Source: DAOTTY01 sp964451095 (GTDB lineage Bacteria; Chloroflexota; Anaerolineae; Aggregatilineales; Phototrophicaceae). From it: DNA of 25,311 bases. The notes beneath the pieces were generated by a model. That model was not told the DNA's origin. It searched no databases and saw only the letters and a list, made by a program, of their open reading frames with translations. The translations under genes were made by a program, and so were the position numbers. How positions within the stretch are numbered: position 1 is the stretch's first letter; every line of letters begins with the position of its first letter. Below are positions 1 to 7,012 of this stretch, piece by piece. The DNA is taken from NCBI GenBank assembly GCA_964451095.1, contig CAYVGI010000065.1, positions 1 to 25,311 of the forward strand, written 5' to 3'.

Positions 1-269
1 GTGTCCGTCTGCGTGGGGGTGGGCGTAAGTGTCGGTGTGAGTGTGTGCGTGGGGGTGAAGGTCGCTGTGGGGGAGAGGGTGGGCGTGCGTGTGGGGGTAG
101 CGGTATACAGGGGTGCCTCGTTGCCTGTGCCGGGCACTGTCGCCTGGAACGCCCCTGCTGACTCTCTCCCGCCACAGGCAGCAGTGACCAGCGCCGCCAG
201 CGAAAATAGGGTCACACAAACAAAGCGGTACAGTTGCACGTGCCCGGCGGCACACGGTGTGTCTGTCAT
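1..269 (-). CDS. Putative lipoprotein with Thr-Pro stalk (partial, runs off left edge)
   Basis: Read on the minus strand from the ATG at 269, an open frame of 89 codons reaches the window edge without a stop. The product begins with a short polar stretch, then a hydrophobic segment (VTLFSLAALVTAAC) ending in a cysteine followed by GG, which fits a lipoprotein signal peptide with the Cys near residue 33. The residue at -3 is Thr, which is not ideal. A GTG at codon 11 (239) would give a tighter signal peptide and is an alternative start. After the Cys comes a linker of TPT-type repeats (for example TPTRTPTLSPTATFTPT), the usual flexible stalk between a membrane anchor and an outer domain in Chloroflexota. 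The functional domain lies outside the window, so no activity can be given. It is divergent from the receptor kinase at 419. Confidence 0.72.
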   Translation of the reverse strand, partial: MTDTPCAAGHVQLYRFVCVTLFSLAALVTAACGGRESAGAFQATVPGTGNEAPLYTATPTRTPTLSPTATFTPTHTLTPTLTPTPTQTD

Positions 270-347
270 GGTGAGGTTGGGTCTGCTTATGAGCAAAATC
301 GGCTGTGCATCATGCCACAGCGCCCCCCACTGCGGCAATCCCACGCA

Positions 348-376
348 TTGCACCCACTTGCACGCTCCTCTATACT
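348..376 (+). promoter_or_regulatory. Sigma70-type promoter of the receptor kinase-pfkB pair
   Basis: TTGCAC (348-353) and TATACT (371-376) are separated by exactly 17 bases. Transcription would start about 35 bases before the GTG start at 419. The placement in the divergent intergenic region supports it. Confidence 0.7.
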
Positions 377-418
377 GAACCCGCACACACGCTGGGCAAC
401 GACCAGGGGGAAACACCC

Positions 419-2419
419 GTGCGCCGAGATACGTTCATTGGCAAGCAAATCGGTGAGTTCATCGTGCAGGAGCGCGTGGGCGTGGGTACCCGCTCCATCG
501 TCTATCGCGCCTACCAACCCACCGAAAACCGCGATGTCGCACTCAAAGTCACCCATGTAGACTCACGCCACGCTCAAACGGCAAAGTTCCGAGAGTCTTT
601 TGGCGCTGCCATCGGCAAAATCGCCGTGCTAGACCACCCGCACATCCTGCCCATTTACGCGCAGGGGATTGAACCGGGGCTGGTATACACGGCGATGCCG
701 CTGCGCGATGGTGGCACGCTGGACGGACTGCTGGCAGAAACCCCTATCCTCGACCTGTCGCTTGTTGTTCGCCTGATGGGACAGGTGGGCAGCGCCCTCA
801 GCTATGCCCACCAGTACGGCGTGGTTCACTATGACCTGAAACCGCCGAACATCCTGCTGGACGACGAGCACAACGCCTACCTAACCGACTTTGGCGTGAT
901 GAAAAGTATCCTCAACGAAGAACTCGTCAGCTCCAAGGAAGAGGTGCGCCTGGGCGGAACCCTGTACTTCTCCCCGGAGCAGCTACGTGGCGAAAAGCTC
1001 ACACCGCGCTCCGACGTGTTTTGCATGGGCATGATGCTGTACCGCATGGTAGCGGGGCGGCTGCCGTTCGACACCAGCGGCATGAACATCGCGGAGACGA
1101 TTAGAAGACACCTGGAAGAAACGCCGCCAGGTCCCCGCACACACAACCCGGATGTCCCGCCGGTGCTGGAAACAATCGTCATGCAGGCGATAGCAAAAGA
1201 CCCGGCAGACCGCTTTGCAGACACCGACGAACTGGCAGAAACCCTACACCGCGAACTGCGTGCTCTGTTCGAGGCACCCGCCATCGAAGACATGCCCACC
1301 GACGAACTAGCAGAGCGGGAGGTGGAGCGGGCGGTTGCCGCCGCCGCTGCCCAGCGCCCAGCCCCCTACGGACGCTGGCTGGTGCCGCTCAGCTTAGGGA
1401 TTACAGCGGTGGTGGTGTTATTCGGGCTGGGTTTCATCCTCACCAACAACCCCGTGCCGCCGCCCGTGGTTGCACGTGGGCAAAGCGTTGCGTCGGACGC
1501 AGTCGTGCCGACGGGGCGGGTGCTGCGGGGTGCCCAGCAAACCCTGGCAGAGGGCGGCTTTATCGCGTATGTGTCCTGCAATGGGCTTAGCCCGCTGCAC
1601 GCCCAGCGCGAGGCAGAAGTGCTGGCACGCGCCGCATCCTACGACCTGCCGCTGCAAATCTATGACAGCCAGGGAGCGCCAGAACTGGAAATTGCGGCGG
1701 TGCAGCGTGCCTACGCTGACGGCGCGGCGGTGATTATTCACTGTGTGGTAGGAGAGACCACCATCGGGCAGGTGCTGGCACCCATTGCCGACGACGGTGT
1801 GCCCATCGTGGCGGACAACACCGCGCTGGTTGGTCAAATCGAAGATGTGGTGTTTGTGACGGACAACAACTATGGGTTGGGCTATGCCGCCGGTGCCGCC
1901 GCTGGCGATTACCTGCAAGCAGAGCATGACGGAAGGGGGGATGTCATCATACTGGACGATACCGACCCCGTGGACGCCATCCTTGCTGAGCGTGCCGACG
2001 GGCTTGCCGATGGGCTGCGCGACACCGCCCCGGATGCTATCGTGCTCGACCGCCGTGCAGGTGCCACCGCGCCAGACGCACGTGAGTCGGTTGAGGCACT
2101 CATCGGGGAGGAGGTCGACTTCGATGTGCTGTTAACCGTCACCGATGTGGGCGCATATGGTGCGCTGGAGGCGCTTGAGTTCGCAGGGTATGTGCCCGGC
2201 GACGTTGCCATCTACAGCGTCGGCGCAGAAATGCTCGCCCAGCGCTACATCCAGGAGGGCAGGTTCATCCAGGCGAGCGCCCGCCCGAACACCGCGAGTG
2301 TTTCGAATACAATGGTGGATGTCGCCGTAAACTTGCTCGGCGGTGGCATCGTGCCGCAGCAGGTAATCCCGGCATCAGGCGACCTGTACACAGCAGAGGA
2401 CAACAGCTTCAATGACTAA
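419..2419 (+). CDS. Receptor-type Ser/Thr protein kinase with extracytoplasmic sugar-binding-protein domain
   Basis: A 666-residue membrane kinase. I chose the GTG at 419 because AGGGGG lies 8 bases upstream and the kinase fold begins within 15 residues; the frame is open further upstream. Residues about 13-285 are a Hanks-type kinase domain: a glycine-loop-like VGVGTRSIVY, the ATP-binding Lys in VALKV (about 43), the catalytic loop HYDLKPPN (about 137-144, Tyr replacing the usual Arg of HRD), DFG at about 157-159, and SPEQ at about 185. An Ala- and Glu-rich linker leads to one membrane helix (about 319-342). The remaining 300 residues resemble a type-1 periplasmic binding protein (Peripla_BP_4, ribose/galactose-binding class), with segments such as AVQRAYADGAAVIIHC and VPIVADNTALVG. 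The likely role, inferred, is sensing a sugar or similar ligand outside the cell and signalling by phosphorylation inside. The 3' end overlaps the PfkB gene, so the two are probably cotranscribed. Confidence 0.9.
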   Translation: MRRDTFIGKQIGEFIVQERVGVGTRSIVYRAYQPTENRDVALKVTHVDSRHAQTAKFRESFGAAIGKIAVLDHPHILPIYAQGIEPGLVYTAMPLRDGGTLDGLLAETPILDLSLVVRLMGQVGSALSYAHQYGVVHYDLKPPNILLDDEHNAYLTDFGVMKSILNEELVSSKEEVRLGGTLYFSPEQLRGEKLTPRSDVFCMGMMLYRMVAGRLPFDTSGMNIAETIRRHLEETPPGPRTHNPDVPPVLETIVMQAIAKDPADRFADTDELAETLHRELRALFEAPAIEDMPTDELAEREVERAVAAAAAQRPAPYGRWLVPLSLGITAVVVLFGLGFILTNNPVPPPVVARGQSVASDAVVPTGRVLRGAQQTLAEGGFIAYVSCNGLSPLHAQREAEVLARAASYDLPLQIYDSQGAPELEIAAVQRAYADGAAVIIHCVVGETTIGQVLAPIADDGVPIVADNTALVGQIEDVVFVTDNNYGLGYAAGAAAGDYLQAEHDGRGDVIILDDTDPVDAILAERADGLADGLRDTAPDAIVLDRRAGATAPDARESVEALIGEEVDFDVLLTVTDVGAYGALEALEFAGYVPGDVAIYSVGAEMLAQRYIQEGRFIQASARPNTASVSNTMVDVAVNLLGGGIVPQQVIPASGDLYTAEDNSFND

Positions 2420-3332
2420 AGTCGTTGTCGTCGGGGATGTGTACGCAGCAGTCGCGGCGCAAACCGAGCGCCCCCCTCGCCCCTATCAGACAGTTCATGG
2501 CACCGGGCTGCGCGTGTGGGGCACCGGGCGCGGGCTGTTGCAGGTAGTTGCTGCCGCGCGCCTGGGCGCAAACGTCACGTTCATCGGGCGGGTTGGCACA
2601 GACGCACACGCGCAAATCGCGCTGCAACCGCTCACAGAGGCAGGCATCCCCACGAACTCACTCGTGCGGGATAAGTCTGCGCCAACAGGCACACAGATCA
2701 CGCTGCGAGACGCCGACGGCAAACCCATGACCGTGCAGGTGCCCGCCGCTAACCATCGCCTCACCGCATCCGATGTGGAGCGGGCGAAACAAACACTTGA
2801 TGATGCAGATGTACTGGTCACGCAGCTTGGTGTGCCACAGGATGCCGTGCGAGCGGCGTTATCGCTGGCGCGTGAGCGAGGTGTGCAGTCTGTGTTTAAG
2901 CCCGCGCCGTTCGCCTCCGTGCCACCAGGGTTGCTTGCCCTCGCGGATGTGGTTACCCCGAACGAGGAGGAACTGCGAGCGCTGGCGCTCAATGCTGCGC
3001 CGACCACAACCCACACGCAAATCACCGTGTGCACGCTCGGCGCACGCGGGGCGCAGTGGTTCCGCCACAGCGCAGATGGCACCCGCGACACCGGGCGTGT
3101 GGCGGGCTTCCCTGCACGCCCGCTAGACCCAACGGGCGCGGGCGATGTGTTCAGTGTGGCGCTTGCCGTTGCCCTGGCTGAGGGGCAGCCCTTGCCCGAC
3201 GCGGTGCGCTTTGCCAATGCTGCCGGGTCGCTGGCGGTGCGGGTGCGCGGCGGCGTGGCATCTGCCCCTACGCGGGCGGCAGTCGATGCATTGCTGCGCG
3301 AGCACACCCCCACACCAGACACATCCGCCTAG
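2412..3332 (+). CDS. PfkB/ribokinase-family carbohydrate kinase
   Basis: A 306-residue cytoplasmic protein of the usual ribokinase length. The ATG overlaps the end of the receptor kinase by 8 bases, implying translational coupling. Family features: a beta-strand start KVVVVGDV, AAARLGANVTFIGRVGTD (about 47-64), TPNEEE (about 182-187), TLGARGA (about 208-214), and the PfkB signature DPTGAGD (239-245) carrying the catalytic Asp 245. The substrate side differs: where ribokinase has GGKGANQ, this protein reads GTGRGLLQ (about 37-44), and the early Asp that contacts ribose is not seen after GDV. The ATP-side machinery looks intact, so a phosphotransferase is likely, but the substrate is probably not ribose in the ordinary way. 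Its pairing with a sugar-binding receptor kinase suggests a shared ligand or pathway; this is an inference. Confidence 0.88.
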   Translation: MTKVVVVGDVYAAVAAQTERPPRPYQTVHGTGLRVWGTGRGLLQVVAAARLGANVTFIGRVGTDAHAQIALQPLTEAGIPTNSLVRDKSAPTGTQITLRDADGKPMTVQVPAANHRLTASDVERAKQTLDDADVLVTQLGVPQDAVRAALSLARERGVQSVFKPAPFASVPPGLLALADVVTPNEEELRALALNAAPTTTHTQITVCTLGARGAQWFRHSADGTRDTGRVAGFPARPLDPTGAGDVFSVALAVALAEGQPLPDAVRFANAAGSLAVRVRGGVASAPTRAAVDALLREHTPTPDTSA

Positions 3333-3336
3333 CGGG

Positions 3337-3366
3337 AAACAAAAAACCCCACCGTTGTCGGCAGGG
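3337..3366 (-). terminator. Rho-independent terminator of tRNA-Pro
   Basis: On the minus strand, CCCTGCCG (3366-3359), the loop ACAA and CGGTGGGG (3354-3347) form an 8-bp stem with two wobble pairs, followed by TTTTTTG. It lies 11 bases beyond the tRNA 3' end and abuts the end of the convergent pfkB-type gene. Confidence 0.75.
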
Positions 3367-3377
3367 AGTTGGACTTG

Positions 3378-3451
3378 TCGGGGCGGCGGGATTTGAACCC
3401 ACGACCTCACCGACCCGAACGGTGCGCGCTACCAGGCTGCGCCACGCCCCG
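3378..3451 (-). tRNA. tRNA-Pro(CGG)
   Basis: A 74-base cloverleaf on the minus strand. The acceptor stem is CGGGGCG/CGCCCCG with discriminator A. The anticodon stem CACCG/CGGTG closes the loop TTCGGGT, giving anticodon CGG (Pro). The T arm is GTGGG-TTCAAAT-CCCGC. CCA is not encoded. It has its own promoter upstream and terminator downstream. Confidence 0.95.
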
Positions 3452-3483
3452 ATTTGTGCTGTGGTTTCGGGTCTGTGCTCGTT

Positions 3484-3512
3484 ATAGTACCCGATGCGGT
3501 TGGGCTGAACAA
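3484..3512 (-). promoter_or_regulatory. Promoter of tRNA-Pro
   Basis: On the minus strand, TTGTTC (3512-3507) and TACTAT (3489-3484) are 17 bases apart. The predicted start lies about 25 bases before the tRNA 5' end. The rest of 3513-3743 shows no convincing gene. A TATACT at 3631-3636 could be the -10 box for the next gene, but the nearest -35-like TTGCTC is only 13 bases away. Confidence 0.65.
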
Positions 3513-3743
3513 GAGCAACTTTGCACGCTGCTGAAGTACCAAAGCTGCACGGCATCGTCAGCACGAAGACGGTCACTTTCGTGGAGGTTCGGTGCTGCTT
3601 CTGCGACGGCGTTGCTCAGTGCCAGCACGTTATACTGGGACGGTGTCTGATCTAGCGCGATCATCGCAAGACAACCCAACCCGCCTGCTATTTCAGTCAA
3701 TTGCAACTGTCAAAAAGCCGCGATGACATGTAAAACAACCGCC

Positions 3744-4367
3744 ATGACCAACGACACACAACCCCAACAAAAACCCCTCTCGGAGCGGGTGCGCGACCGC
3801 CTCTCCTGGCTGGAACACAGTTCCGGCGCACTGGGGCACCGCCTGGGCATCCACCCGGACGCGATCTCGCTGGCAAGCCTGCTGGTCACGGTGGGTGCGG
3901 CACTTGCCATCGGCGGCGGGCGGCTGGTGCTCGGCGGCTGGCTGGTGTTTTTAGGTGCCTGGCTAGACGCGCTAGACGGTGCGGTTGCCCGTGCACGCGG
4001 CAAACCCAACCCGTTTGGTGCCGTGCTGGATAGCACGCTCGACCGTTATGCTGACGGTTTCATTTTTGCCAGTTTAAGTTATTATTTTGCGGGCGAAAAT
4101 CAGGTGACCCTGTCGCTGCTGCCGCTGGCGGCGCTCGTAGGCAGCTACAGCGTGAGTTACGTCCGTGCCCGCGCAGACGCGCCAGACGTGCAGCTAAGCG
4201 TGCGAATGGGCGCGTTTAGCCGCTTTGAGCGGCTGGTGGTTGTTATTGTGGCGCTGTGGCTACCGGGGACGCTGCTGCTGCCGGGGCTGTGGTTGCTCGC
4301 AGTAGGCACCAATATCACGGCGCTGCAACGCTTATGGTTTGTATGGAAAAACACAAGGGATCGGTGA
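3744..4367 (+). CDS. CDP-alcohol phosphatidyltransferase family protein
   Basis: A 207-residue membrane enzyme of the family that transfers a phosphatidyl group from CDP-diacylglycerol to an alcohol in phospholipid synthesis. The full signature D-x2-DG-x2-AR-x8-G-x3-D-x3-D is present in one run: DALDGAVAR, then eight residues, then G, AVL, D, STL, D. Several hydrophobic segments surround it, as expected for this integral membrane fold. The acceptor (glycerol phosphate, inositol phosphate or another) cannot be told from the motif. The start is uncertain: the ATG at 3744 (MTNDTQ) is favoured over the ATG at 3723, but neither has a clear ribosome site. The stop lies 4 bases before the lgt start, so the two are probably one operon for envelope lipid and lipoprotein work. 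Confidence 0.88.
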   Translation: MTNDTQPQQKPLSERVRDRLSWLEHSSGALGHRLGIHPDAISLASLLVTVGAALAIGGGRLVLGGWLVFLGAWLDALDGAVARARGKPNPFGAVLDSTLDRYADGFIFASLSYYFAGENQVTLSLLPLAALVGSYSVSYVRARADAPDVQLSVRMGAFSRFERLVVVIVALWLPGTLLLPGLWLLAVGTNITALQRLWFVWKNTRDR

Positions 4368-4371
4368 GAGC

Positions 4372-5502
4372 ATGTTTATCTTGTTTATTGTGCTTGCGGT
4401 GCTGGGGCTGATTATGATCATCGCGCCAGAGGTGATTAATCGCACGAAGCAGGGTGCCCCCGTGCGGGAGCGCCTGGGTGAGCGTGCGGGACCGGTGCTG
4501 AATATTGTGGGCAGCCTGGGGACCTTGCTGTTGATTGTGGGGGTGGTCGGCGCACTGCTGAACCGCTATGTGCCCGGCTTTGATCTGTCACAGGGCATCG
4601 CCTTCGATGAGCGCGAAAGCCTCACCATTGGCGGCACGCTGCAAATCCGCTACTACGGCATCATCATTGTGCTGGCGATGCTGGTGGCGGCAAATGTTTC
4701 CGCCCGGCTTGCCGATGTAGACAAGCGCGACCCGGAGCACATCTGGGGCGCACTCACGTGGGCAATTATCCCCGGCATCATCCTGGCGCGTCTGTGGTTT
4801 GTCACGTTCCCGCCAGTGACCTCTGGCACTACCGCCGCACAGTACTACAGCAACTTCTTTGATGTGAACAACGGTGCGATTGCCATCTGGAGCGGCGGGC
4901 TAAGCATCTTCGGCGCGGTGATTGGTGGTCTGCTGGGCGCACTTATTTACTTCCGCCGCAACGGGCTTGCTGTACCCGCATGGCTCGATATTGCCGCTGT
5001 GGGGCTTCCGCTGGGGCAGGCGATTGGGCGCTGGGCGAACTACATTAACCAGGAGCTTTACGGCACCGTTACGACGCTGCCATGGGGTATCACCATCCCG
5101 GCAGATAAGCGCGTGTTCCCGTTCACCAGCACCGTAGAGTACCCGGTGAGCGAAACGCTGTTCCACCCGCTGTTCCTGTACGAGTCCATTTGGAGCCTGG
5201 TGGCGTTCATCGTGCTGCTGAACCTGTTCCTGCGCCAGCGTAACAAGCTCGTGCCGGGCGATATCTTCCTCATCTACCTGATGCAGTACAGTGTCATCCG
5301 CTTCCTACTGGAGTTCCTGCGCCTGGAAATCAGCACGGTGAGCATTGGCGGGGCGGAACTGAACTTCGCACAGGTCGTGACGGTCATCGTGTTTGTGCTT
5401 GCGGGCGTGGCGCTGTTCCTGCGGCACCGAGGGGAAGCACCCCGGCGCAAAGATATGAAAGACCGCCCCATCGAAAACAAGATGGACAGCGCCACAGCAT
5501 AG
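4372..5502 (+). CDS. lgt: Prolipoprotein diacylglyceryl transferase with N-terminal membrane extension
   Basis: Lgt moves diacylglycerol from phosphatidylglycerol to the lipobox Cys of prelipoproteins in the membrane. The ATG at 4372 follows AAGGGA by 11 bases. The product is 376 residues, against roughly 270-300 usually. Residues 1-70 carry two extra hydrophobic helices (about 1-20 and 43-63) before the normal core begins at RYYGIIIV (about 93). Core motifs: IGRWANYINQELYG (about 218-231), matching the E. coli region with Arg143, Asn146, Glu151 and Gly154; LYES (about 269-272); and RFLLEFLR (about 310-317), matching Arg239 and Glu243. At the segment equivalent to E. coli GGMSFHGG, this protein has GGLSIFGA (about 175-182), with Phe where His103 stands. 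Lgt fits the lipoprotein predicted at 1-269. Confidence 0.92.
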   Translation: MFILFIVLAVLGLIMIIAPEVINRTKQGAPVRERLGERAGPVLNIVGSLGTLLLIVGVVGALLNRYVPGFDLSQGIAFDERESLTIGGTLQIRYYGIIIVLAMLVAANVSARLADVDKRDPEHIWGALTWAIIPGIILARLWFVTFPPVTSGTTAAQYYSNFFDVNNGAIAIWSGGLSIFGAVIGGLLGALIYFRRNGLAVPAWLDIAAVGLPLGQAIGRWANYINQELYGTVTTLPWGITIPADKRVFPFTSTVEYPVSETLFHPLFLYESIWSLVAFIVLLNLFLRQRNKLVPGDIFLIYLMQYSVIRFLLEFLRLEISTVSIGGAELNFAQVVTVIVFVLAGVALFLRHRGEAPRRKDMKDRPIENKMDSATA

Positions 5503-5539
5503 CGCAGCTCTATCGGTTACCCCCAAGCACAGGCATTAT

Positions 5540-5579
5540 CCGGGGCGTTCACTCAACTCTTGGACAGCGAACGCCCCGG
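5540..5579. repeat. Perfect 11-bp inverted repeat downstream of lgt
   Basis: CCGGGGCGTTC (5540-5550) and GAACGCCCCGG (5569-5579) are exact reverse complements around an 18-base loop, 38 bases after the lgt stop. No T-run follows, so it is not a classical intrinsic terminator; it could still end or stabilise the lgt transcript. The remainder of the 5503-5731 gap shows no gene. Confidence 0.6.
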
Positions 5580-5731
5580 CTGTGTGCAGCCGCATACCCC
5601 GCCCCATACAAGACTCGCAAAAATCTGTAAACAATAGTTGGGTATCCCCGCATTTCGTATTACGGTAAGCAGTAAACCGGCCCACCAACGGACGGACGCA
5701 ACGCACGTAAGCAACGAGGGAACACCCACCG

Positions 5732-6997
5732 ATGGCTACAATCAACTGCACCAACTGCGCGGGGGCAGTGGAAGTCGACGCCACCGCACTGCAAACCCGC
5801 GCCGTCGACTGTCCGTTCTGCGGCACGCACCTGCGGCTGACTGACCGGGGAACGGTGATACGCGAGCCACACCACGCGGTTTCTATCGACGAGCCACCGC
5901 CCCATGTTGTTGTGGAGCGCGATGTAAACGGACGCCGCATCGCTATTGGGCGCACGCAATACCGATTCAACATCTCAAAGAACCGGGCAATTCTGGTGGC
6001 GGTCGTTGCGCTTGCTGTGCAATTAGTTTTCTTCTTTATCCCGTTTGTGCCGTTTATCGCGGTGTTTGTGGTCGGCGTTTCGCTGTTTGCCAACCATCGC
6101 CCGCGTGTGTACATCAAAGATGGGCAGCTTGTCGGCGAGGCAAATTGGGTTGGCAGCAATGTGTGGGCGCTGGAAGACATCAAGCAGCCATACATCGTGA
6201 CGCGCACAGTCGGCGAGGTCGGCTCGTACCACTTTCTCTACATCCTGGACAAAAGCGGCGAACGAAAGATAGCGTTTGGTCCGTACATGGAACTGGAATC
6301 AGCGGAGTATGCCGAGGCACTGCTAGAACGCGAAATGGGATTGTTCGACCTGCCAGTCGTCGGAGAGGCGGCGGCGGTCTCCCGTGCAAAGGCGGGCGAA
6401 CCAACACTCGCCGTGCACACCTGCGCCAACTGCGCCACAGAACTAGTAGAAACGGCGACCGCCCGCAAACGCGGCACAATCACCTGCCCCAACTGCCGCA
6501 CCGTGCGCCTGCTCTACTCGCTGGACGGCGAGCGCCCGATGCTGGGCTTGCCGGAACCCAACGACCCGTCGCTGCAATACCGCATGAGCTACAGCGCAGA
6601 CAACAACGTATTTGCCGTCGCCACACAGGACAAGGAAGTGCTTGCCGCCGTGCAAAACGGCAGGCTGCGCGGTGCCCCGGCGGGCACTGACGTTCACATG
6701 CAGGCGGTGCTCATCAAGCGCAAAGTTGATGGCGACGAAGGCGACGTTGCCAGCATCGAAGCGCTAGCGACCGTTGGGCGCACGCTAAACGAGGGGTGGC
6801 GGGTATCCACCTACTCCGACGACATCATCGGCGAGGAGATACAGCGCGAAGAAGGCGTTGCCATCGTGGGGCGCACCTACCGCATTTTCGCTAAGGCACC
6901 AGATGGCAGCGAAAAGACGCTCATTGAGCCGATTGAGTCTGCGGCTGAGGCAGCGCTGATCTTCCTGACGCTGCGCAAGTACATGAACGCCGCGTGA
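5732..6997 (+). CDS. Membrane protein with two zinc ribbons, function unknown
   Basis: A 421-residue protein I do not recognise as a named family. The N-terminus holds one four-Cys zinc ribbon: CTNC (residues 6-9) and CPFC (27-30). A hydrophobic hairpin follows (about 85-118, with FFFIPFVPFIAVFVV between two helices). Next is a region reading like a PH- or beta-rich domain (about 125-205, YHFLYILDKSGERKIAFGP). A second four-Cys ribbon follows: CANC (231-234) and CPNC (252-255). The last 165 residues are soluble. The Cys spacings favour structural zinc sites, and the ribbons probably face the cytoplasm. Nothing shows an enzymatic centre. It stands alone on the plus strand and ends 15 bases from the convergent glycosyltransferase gene. 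Confidence 0.75.
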   Translation: MATINCTNCAGAVEVDATALQTRAVDCPFCGTHLRLTDRGTVIREPHHAVSIDEPPPHVVVERDVNGRRIAIGRTQYRFNISKNRAILVAVVALAVQLVFFFIPFVPFIAVFVVGVSLFANHRPRVYIKDGQLVGEANWVGSNVWALEDIKQPYIVTRTVGEVGSYHFLYILDKSGERKIAFGPYMELESAEYAEALLEREMGLFDLPVVGEAAAVSRAKAGEPTLAVHTCANCATELVETATARKRGTITCPNCRTVRLLYSLDGERPMLGLPEPNDPSLQYRMSYSADNNVFAVATQDKEVLAAVQNGRLRGAPAGTDVHMQAVLIKRKVDGDEGDVASIEALATVGRTLNEGWRVSTYSDDIIGEEIQREEGVAIVGRTYRIFAKAPDGSEKTLIEPIESAAEAALIFLTLRKYMNAA

Positions 6998-7012
6998 TGC
7001 CGCAGGAACGCG

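Noticed and set aside
1..378. Plus-strand open frame with Val-Gly-Val-type low complexity at the left edge
   Set aside because: It is the complement of Thr-Pro repeat codons; the minus strand gives a lipoprotein signal and stalk, which is a far better protein.
2495..3322. Long minus-strand frame opposite the PfkB gene
   Set aside because: Ser-, Ala- and Thr-rich antisense frame; the plus strand shows the full PfkB signature.
3612..3636. TTGCTC and TATACT as a promoter for the CDP-alcohol transferase gene
   Set aside because: The spacer is only 13 bases, too short for a normal promoter; noted only as a possible -10 box.
3482..3706. 74-residue minus-strand frame between tRNA-Pro and the CDP-alcohol transferase gene
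   Set aside because: No ribosome site, no motif, and it overlaps the tRNA-Pro promoter.
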